Shown here one piece after another: positions 58,706-64,000 of a DNA stretch of 64,000 nt. Source of the stretch: Acidithiobacillus sp. Its GTDB lineage: Bacteria > Pseudomonadota > Gammaproteobacteria > Acidithiobacillales > Acidithiobacillaceae. Numbering within the stretch: position 1 is the stretch's first letter; every line of letters begins with the position of its first letter. Location: positions 1 through 64,000 of the forward strand of contig JAQVDS010000013.1 in assembly GCA_028697715.1 (NCBI GenBank). The letters run 5' to 3'. The translations under genes were made by a program, and so were the position numbers. Under the pieces are notes generated by a model. The model worked only from the letters and a program-made list of their open reading frames with translations. It made no database searches and was not told where the DNA came from.

Positions 58706-59662
58706 ATGATCCTCAAAGCGCGCGATCGGGCCTGGCGGTCTTGGGCGCAACAAGAGCTGCAACTGCTGCTGGGTTGTCAGTTGACCGCCGAGCACAAGAA
58801 GCTGGTGCAAGACGAGCAACGAAAGTTCAACTCTGGCGACAAGGGGGAGCAGGATACCGCCTATTATCTCGACGTGCGTTTTCGTGAGACTCCCAACTGG
58901 ATTGTTCTTCACGATCTGCATCTTGTCGATGGCGAGGATGTCGCTCAAATTGACCATCTGCTGATCAACCGGCTAATGGAGCTTTTTGTTCTCGAAACCA
59001 AGCGCTTCGTTGGCAAGACCCTACGGATCACCGACAATGGCGAATTCCTGGTGGAGGAGAAAGGACAGCGGCGCTCCATTGCCTCGCCCATTGCGCAGAA
59101 TGATCGGCACATCACCATTCTCAAACGGATTCTGGACGCCCATCAGATCTTGCCCAAGAAGATGTTTCCGCCGGTCTTTCATAACTACGTCTTGATCCAT
59201 CCTGACACCCACATAGAGCGACCCAACCCCAAAAAGTTTGATACCCAAAACGTCTACAAGTCTGATCTTTTTTACCAGGAAATCGAGCGGCTCAAGAACC
59301 AGGACGCCTTCTCCAGCTTTTTTCACAACTTCGCGCGGGTATCCTCGGTGATAAATACGGAAACGTTGCAGGAGATCGGCAAAGCCATACTCCAGCTCCA
59401 CCGGGCAGAGCGACCAGATTACCGAAAAAGGTTTGGCATCACGCCAGAGGAGATCCGGCCAGCTCCGGCTGCAATTCCGACTGCGGTGGAAATTCCAGCA
59501 GGCGAAAAAGACCAGAGCTACTACTGCTTTTCCTGTAAGCAACCCATTGAGAAGAACGTGGCAGACTTTTGTTTCCAGCGGAAAGAACGATTTGGTGGCC
59601 GCGCCTACTGCCTGCGGCATCAGCGGGACTTCCCTGATCCCAAAAGTCAGCAGCGCAAATGA
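58706..59662 (+). CDS. NERD-domain protein with C-terminal zinc-ribbon-like segment
   Basis: 318 aa from ATG 58706 (CACGGAGATTCCG). The frame is open upstream to 58547 without a start signal. The N-terminal half matches the nuclease-related NERD domain: GDKGEQDTAYYLDVRF, then VAQIDHLLINRLMELFVLETKRF, which has the PD-(D/E)xK-like D...ExK pattern (IDH, ETK). The C-terminal CFSCKQPI...FCFQRKE...YCLRH forms a CxxC...C...CxxH pattern that could bind zinc. NERD proteins often occur in mobile or defence contexts. Here the neighbours are a carrier gene and an IS3 fragment. The biological role is unknown. Confidence 0.8.
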   Translation: MILKARDRAWRSWAQQELQLLLGCQLTAEHKKLVQDEQRKFNSGDKGEQDTAYYLDVRFRETPNWIVLHDLHLVDGEDVAQIDHLLINRLMELFVLETKRFVGKTLRITDNGEFLVEEKGQRRSIASPIAQNDRHITILKRILDAHQILPKKMFPPVFHNYVLIHPDTHIERPNPKKFDTQNVYKSDLFYQEIERLKNQDAFSSFFHNFARVSSVINTETLQEIGKAILQLHRAERPDYRKRFGITPEEIRPAPAAIPTAVEIPAGEKDQSYYCFSCKQPIEKNVADFCFQRKERFGGRAYCLRHQRDFPDPKSQQRK

Positions 59663-59672
59663 GCCACGGAGA

Positions 59673-59789
59673 TCAATCGCCGTGGGCATGATTCGCGAGA
59701 TCATCCGCGCCGGAAACCAGCTGGATCGCTTCCAATCCGACCTTGGCCTTGAATGCCGACCCATATACGTTCCTCTTGCCTACACTCAT
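59673..59789 (-). pseudogene. Truncated IS3 orfA transposase fragment
   Basis: A 38-codon frame from ATG 59789, with AAGGAGAGG upstream, begins MSVGKRNVYGSAFKAKVGLE, the typical N-terminus of IS3-family OrfA (KRKxYxxxFKAKVALEA). It ends at a stop after HAHGD, so it lacks the rest of the helix-turn-helix and the leucine zipper. Non-functional as transposase. Confidence 0.7.
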
Positions 59790-59848
59790 CGTCCTCTCCT
59801 TGCCAGACGATAGCTTAAACCGTTGTCTCGAATCCGGGGTCCACTATA
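59673..59848 (-). mobile_element. Left-end remnant of an IS3-family element
   Basis: The terminal sequence on the minus strand starts TATAGTGGACCCCGG at 59848, resembling the TGTAGTGGACCCC inverted-repeat ends of several IS3-group elements. It is followed by the start of an orfA. Only about 175 bp remain, with no orfB, no second end and no target duplication that I can pair. It separates a truncated exported-protein gene from the NERD gene. Confidence 0.7.
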
Positions 59849-59941
59849 CCCATACCCGAAGCACTGGCGGCACAGAGACGAACATACCCCCAGCAGTGCC
59901 AGGGCCGAAAAAATCGACTTCATCATTTGCCTACGATTCAT
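59849..59941 (-). pseudogene. Exported-protein gene truncated by the IS3 insertion, downstream of cusA
   Basis: From ATG 59941, with AGGAGAG at good spacing, the frame reads MNRRQMMKSIFSALALLGV, a typical signal peptide. After about 30 residues it runs into the IS end, and the frame continues as unrelated sequence to a stop near 59790. It starts 22 nt after the cusA stop, so it was the third gene of the cus operon. A small periplasmic copper-binding protein (CusF-like) is plausible but unproven. Confidence 0.55.
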
Positions 59942-59962
59942 CGTCATCTCTCCTGTATAGGA

Positions 59963-62900
59963 CTATCTCAGTTTCCACCGTCGTTTTTGCCACAACGCAT
60001 ACAGCGCCGGAATCACCAATAGCGCCAACAATGCCGCGCTGAACATTCCCCCAACCACCGGAGCTGCGATGCGGCGCATCATGTCCGCTCCCGTTCCGTG
60101 GCTGAACATAATCGGCAGAAGACCCACAACGACCAACGTAAGGGTCATAGCCAGTGGCCGCAGTCGCAGCATGCTGCCCTCCACCACCGCTAGTTGCAGG
60201 TCATGCCAATTCTCCAGAGCGTTGCGTGCTCTCCGGCGGTAGACTGCCTCATCGAGATACAAAAGCATGACCACACCGAATTCCGCTGCGACGCCAGCGA
60301 GTGCAATAAATCCAACGACTACGGCTATCGATAGCTTGTAGTGCAGCAGATAGACCAGCCAAAGCCCCCCGAGCAGAGAAAAAGGAAGCGTCACCAGCAC
60401 GATCCCGACCTCCACCACGTTACGGAAATTGAAATAGAGCAGTATCGTGATCAATAACAAGACGGCAGGGACCACCAACAACAGGCGGTGGTCAGCACGC
60501 TCCATGCTTTTATATTCTCCGACCCAATCGATAGTATATCCAGCAGGTAACTGGACATGTTGGGCGAGTGCCTGCTTGGCAGCCGCGACATAGCCGCCGA
60601 TACTGGTGCCGGGCTTGAGGTCGATCGTCACCCAGGAGTTCAGCTGACTGTTATCGCTAGTCAGCATCGCCGGGCCTTTTTCAAAGCGGACACGCGCTAC
60701 CTGCGCGAGCGGAATCTGGGCACCACTGGGTGCCGTGATATAAGCGTTCCTCAAAGCGCTTAGAGACTGTCGTTCGGCGCGCGGATACCGAAGATCGACG
60801 GGAAAACGCTGCACCCCCTCTACTGCGGTGGTCAGGACCTTGCCACCAATCGCCGTTTCCACGACCCGATTGACATCAGCCACTGAGATACCATAGCGTG
60901 CCGCCGCCTGACGCTCTGTATGGATGACAATATAGCGTCCACCCAGGGCATGCGCAGCGTATACCGACTCGGTACCGGGGACAGACGCCAAGGCTTGCTG
61001 TATTTTCTGACCGAGCTGGTTCAAGGTAGTCAAATTCGCCCCGGTGATTTTGATGCCCAGCGGGGTCTGTAAACCCGTCGTCAGCATATCTACGCGTCCT
61101 TTGATAGGCTGCGTCCAGTCGTTACTCAGCCCCGGTATTTGCAGTGCTTGATTGAGACGACTCCGTAACCGATCAAGGGTCATCCCGATTGGCCAATGCT
61201 GCCTCTTGCGCAGGGTGACGACCGTATCAAACATGGAAATGGGCGACTGATCTGTCGCCGTTTGCGCCCGTCCAGCTTCACCAAACACGGTTTTGACTTC
61301 GGGAAAGCTTTTGAGGATGCGATCTGTCAACTGCAGCAGGCTGCCCGCCTCGCCATAAGAGATCGCTGGGTTCTGAGCAACCGGCATATAGAGCAAGGTA
61401 CCTTCGTCGAGGGGGGGCATGAGCTGGGTACCTAGTCGCTGCCACGGGTAGATCATGGTCAACGATAGCAACCCAGCCAGTATCAGGATCACCCAGGGTG
61501 CCCGCAACACACCATGGATAATCGGGCGGTACAGCGAAGCCAGTAGGCGATTGATCGGGTTCTTGCGCTCGGCAGGAATTCGCCCTCGGATCAACCAGGC
61601 CATGAGGAGCGGTACCAAGGAAATGGATAGCAGAGCCGCTGCCGCAATGGCGAAGGTTTTGGTGAAGGCAAGAGGAGAAAAGAGTTTGCCTTCCTGACCA
61701 CCGAGGACAAAAATTGGCAGAAACGACACTGTAATGATCAGCAGAGAAAAGAACAATGCTGGTCCGACTTCGAGCGCCGCCTCGCGCGCTGCGATCCAAG
61801 GGTTTGTCTCTCTACCCTCCTCCATCCGTTTATGCATATTCTCGATCATGACCACGGGAGCGTCGACCATGACCCCCACGGCGATCGCGATTCCGCCGAG
61901 AGACATGATGTTGGCCGAAATTCCCAGGCCATACATGACTGCAAATGCGGTCAGAATGCCGACCGGCAACGTGATCAGCACCACCAGCGCGGAGCGGGCA
62001 CGCAGCAAAAATAGAAAAGTTACCAGGAGTACTGCAATACACTCCTCCAACAGTTTGCCACTCAGGGTGGCAATACTGCGTTGGATAAGTGGCCGCTGGC
62101 TGTATGTGGTGACGATCTTTACACCCGTGGGGAGGGAAGATTGCAGACTATGCAGCTTCTGCTCTACCCGCCGAATCAGCGCGTTGGCATTCCCGCCCTG
62201 ATTCATCATGACGATTCCCCCGACTACCTGCCCTTGTCCGTTCAACTCGGCGATGCCGCTCGGCAATACCGGGCCCAACTGCACCCGGGCAATTTGCTCC
62301 AGGGTAATGGGTATCCCATCCCGCACCGCCACGGAAACCTGGCGAAGATCCTGCAGGGAATGAATGTACCCAGAAGTGCGCACGATATAGCGAGACTCGC
62401 CTAGATCAATGACGGACCCGCTGGTTTCTCCATTCGCCGCGCGAATGGCTGCTTCTACCTGGGGCAATGAGACATCCTCGGCAATCATGCGCTGCGGATG
62501 GACGACAACTTGATACTCCTGCTCCATTCCCCCTACGGTAGCCACCTGGGCCACCCCTGGTATCCCCTGCAGGGCAAACTTCAAAAACCAGTTTTGCAGG
62601 GTGGTCAATTGTGCTGGGTTCAGCGTCCCTTTTGGATCGGTCAGGGCATATTCGTAGATCCAGTCGACGCCCGAACTGTTCGGACCCAGTGCAGGTATCA
62701 CACCCCTCGGCAATTCACCCTGCGCCTGTTCAAGATACTGGAGAACCAGATTGCGTGCCTGAAAGATGGAGGTACCATCTTTGAACAAGACATAGACATA
62801 GGAATCCCCAAACATCGAATACCCCCGTACCGCCTGCGCGCCGGGGACTTCCTGCAAGGTAGTTTCCAGGGGATAGGTGACCTGATCTTGCACGACTTGG

Positions 62901-63073
62901 GGGGCCTGTCCCGGATAACTGGTCTTGACGATGACCTGGGTAGGAGAAATATCGGGGATCGCTTCCAGGGGAATGGCGCGCACCGCGAGAATACCAGCCA
63001 CGGTCACAATCAGGGTAACCAGAATGACCAGGAGTCGATTATTGAGGGATGCCCGAACGATGGCTTTAATCAT
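59963..63073 (-). CDS. cusA: Cu(I)/Ag(I) efflux RND pump, CusA type
   Basis: 1036 aa, the size of HME-family pumps. Twelve TMs with the TM4 relay GVMVDAPVVMIENMHKRME (single Asp, HME type). The three methionines that line the CusA metal path can be matched by alignment of local text: the Met of LLYMPVAQNP (CusA LLYMPSTLP), of ISMFDTV (CusA LEMVETT) and of RVDMLTTGL (CusA RIDMLSTGI). All three are kept, which favours monovalent Cu/Ag over Zn/Co (CzcA). It overlaps cusB by 8 nt upstream and ran into a now-truncated gene downstream. Confidence 0.94.
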   Translation of the reverse strand: MIKAIVRASLNNRLLVILVTLIVTVAGILAVRAIPLEAIPDISPTQVIVKTSYPGQAPQVVQDQVTYPLETTLQEVPGAQAVRGYSMFGDSYVYVLFKDGTSIFQARNLVLQYLEQAQGELPRGVIPALGPNSSGVDWIYEYALTDPKGTLNPAQLTTLQNWFLKFALQGIPGVAQVATVGGMEQEYQVVVHPQRMIAEDVSLPQVEAAIRAANGETSGSVIDLGESRYIVRTSGYIHSLQDLRQVSVAVRDGIPITLEQIARVQLGPVLPSGIAELNGQGQVVGGIVMMNQGGNANALIRRVEQKLHSLQSSLPTGVKIVTTYSQRPLIQRSIATLSGKLLEECIAVLLVTFLFLLRARSALVVLITLPVGILTAFAVMYGLGISANIMSLGGIAIAVGVMVDAPVVMIENMHKRMEEGRETNPWIAAREAALEVGPALFFSLLIITVSFLPIFVLGGQEGKLFSPLAFTKTFAIAAAALLSISLVPLLMAWLIRGRIPAERKNPINRLLASLYRPIIHGVLRAPWVILILAGLLSLTMIYPWQRLGTQLMPPLDEGTLLYMPVAQNPAISYGEAGSLLQLTDRILKSFPEVKTVFGEAGRAQTATDQSPISMFDTVVTLRKRQHWPIGMTLDRLRSRLNQALQIPGLSNDWTQPIKGRVDMLTTGLQTPLGIKITGANLTTLNQLGQKIQQALASVPGTESVYAAHALGGRYIVIHTERQAAARYGISVADVNRVVETAIGGKVLTTAVEGVQRFPVDLRYPRAERQSLSALRNAYITAPSGAQIPLAQVARVRFEKGPAMLTSDNSQLNSWVTIDLKPGTSIGGYVAAAKQALAQHVQLPAGYTIDWVGEYKSMERADHRLLLVVPAVLLLITILLYFNFRNVVEVGIVLVTLPFSLLGGLWLVYLLHYKLSIAVVVGFIALAGVAAEFGVVMLLYLDEAVYRRRARNALENWHDLQLAVVEGSMLRLRPLAMTLTLVVVGLLPIMFSHGTGADMMRRIAAPVVGGMFSAALLALLVIPALYALWQKRRWKLR

Positions 63074-64000
63074 GCCCGTCGCCTCCCATGTGCGTGCCCG
63101 ACATGGATCCCGACGCTGAGGAAGTCTTGCGCGTCGCTGCGGCAGGAGAGGGGGTTTCCCTTGGGATCTGCGCAGTGTGCTTCGAGCTTAGGTTCCCGCC
63201 CAACATACGGGCTCTTACAGATTGGAACTGCGACTCGGAATAGAGCAGGAACTGGACATTGTTCACCACTCGCTCACCGGTATGTAGACCTTGTGGGATT
63301 GCGGTCCAACCATCGGCCGTGGCTCCAACTTGGACTTGCGCAGGGAGAAAATGTCCGTCGGCTTGGTAAAGCATCACAAAATTCCCTTGCACGGTGCGAA
63401 GAATGGCGCTATCGGGCACGGCCAGGACTTTGTGCGCCTGGGTCCACACCTGTGCCGTGACGTACATTCCTGGCCGCAACGTCCTCTCGGGATTAGCGAA
63501 GGACAAACGCGCCGTGACCGTGCGGCTTTGAGGATTTTGCGTGGGATACAGAAAGCTGAGTCGGCCTTTCCAGGTTTTTCCAGGGAACTCCTCGGAGCGT
63601 AGTTCTACGCGATCCCCTATATGTACCCAAGGCAGTTGGTAGCCATAGAGTGCGACCTGCACCCAAACTCGATCGAGATTTGCAATCTCCATCATATTAC
63701 TTTGCGAGGAGAGATATCCGCCCTGGTGGATCGGCAACTTCTGCACCACACCAGAAATGGGGGCATAAATGGTGACTTGCCGCTGTGCCACCCCATTGCG
63801 GCGCAGTGCGGCAATCTCCGTCGACGACAACCCCAGAAGGCGCAAGCGTTCTGTTGCCGCCGCACGCAGCTCTTCGCTTGTCGCATCTTTTTCTGGACCA
63901 CTCGCTTGGACAAGTAAATATTCTTGCTCGGCACTATAAACTTCCGGCGAATATACCCGAGCCAAAACGCTCCCAGCCGCAACCGGGTCACCCACCGCAC
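63066..64000 (-). CDS. cusB: Cu(I)/Ag(I) efflux periplasmic adaptor, CusB type (5' end outside window)
   Basis: At least 311 codons, open at base 64000. The first visible residues (VGDPVAAGSVLARVYSPEVYSAEQEYL) are internal to CusB-like adaptors (GDxVxxGqxLAxxYSPExxxAQxEYL), so the signal peptide and N-terminal metal-binding Met residues lie beyond the edge. A lipoyl/beta-barrel part follows (PISGVVQKLPIHQGGYL, and VWVQVALYGYQLPWVHIGD). The C-terminal tail is rich in Ser/Thr and ends GSMSGTHMGGDGHD, a Met/His cluster that could bind copper. It overlaps cusA by 8 nt. Confidence 0.93.
   Translation of the reverse strand, partial: AVGDPVAAGSVLARVYSPEVYSAEQEYLLVQASGPEKDATSEELRAAATERLRLLGLSSTEIAALRRNGVAQRQVTIYAPISGVVQKLPIHQGGYLSSQSNMMEIANLDRVWVQVALYGYQLPWVHIGDRVELRSEEFPGKTWKGRLSFLYPTQNPQSRTVTARLSFANPERTLRPGMYVTAQVWTQAHKVLAVPDSAILRTVQGNFVMLYQADGHFLPAQVQVGATADGWTAIPQGLHTGERVVNNVQFLLYSESQFQSVRARMLGGNLSSKHTAQIPRETPSPAAATRKTSSASGSMSGTHMGGDGHD

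Noticed and set aside
1-64000. CRISPR arrays, prophage, tRNA or rRNA genes
   Set aside because: No regularly spaced repeats, no phage structural genes and no RNA-gene signatures were found on reading both strands, but short tRNAs are easy to miss without a search tool.

Overview
The window looks like chromosomal DNA of an acidophilic, sulfur- or iron-oxidising autotroph of the Acidithiobacillus type. This is an inference from content: two P-type proton-pumping ATPases, an HdeD-type acid-resistance protein, a GadC-like permease and a ClC antiporter, Cus copper efflux, and a glycogen-fed glycolysis. No rRNA, tRNA or other phylogenetic marker was found to confirm it. Base composition is uneven. 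The left 2 kb and everything right of about 39.4 kb are clearly GC-richer than the 4-39 kb stretch, and the LysR gene near 38 kb is the most AT-rich gene.

Layout. 1-1.6 kb: the 5' part of PEP synthase preceded by a prenyltransferase-fold protein (minus strand). 1.9-3.9 kb: a universal stress protein and a DHA2 drug exporter (plus). 4.0-11.2 kb: a TauE/SafE permease, HdeD, an APC antiporter, an H+-ATPase and a ClC transporter (minus). 11.7-37.3 kb: a very long co-directional minus-strand array. In transcription order it is alpha/beta hydrolase, H+-ATPase, pgm, pgi, gap, pgk, ppk2, gpmI, ahpD-like, pdhA, pdhB, pdhC, ackA, pta, pfkB, a single-cysteine flavoprotein reductase, fba (class I), pyk, eno, glgP. 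Many of these genes overlap by 4-13 nt. 37.4-38.9 kb: two small unknown genes and a divergent LysR regulator. 39.0-40.8 kb: a structured intergenic element and lpd (plus). 40.8-46.4 kb: a second, syntenic block (pta-pfkB-fba-pyk-eno, minus). 46.4-54.9 kb: an MFS carrier, an NRAMP-family transporter with a Fur-box-like palindrome, and an HAE1 RND/adaptor/outer-membrane-factor operon. 55.2-57.1 kb: an OmpR/EnvZ-type pair, divergent from the efflux operon. 57.1-59.7 kb: another MFS carrier and a NERD-domain protein. 59.7-64 kb: an IS3 remnant that truncates a small exported-protein gene, then cusA and a partial cusB.

How the genes fit together. Glycogen phosphorylase gives glucose-1-P, and Pgm, Pgi, PfkB, Fba, Gap, Pgk, GpmI, Eno, Pyk, PDH, Pta and AckA carry it to acetate. 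Triose-phosphate isomerase, and any glucokinase or sugar-uptake step, are not in the window. A PPK2 polyphosphate kinase sits inside the array, and proton pumps with acid-resistance genes flank it. The best overall reading is a reserve-polymer (glycogen plus polyphosphate) energy module coupled to pH homeostasis, for use when respiration stops. PDH E3 is supplied from a separate locus (lpd), and the lower glycolytic segment is duplicated as an ordered block.
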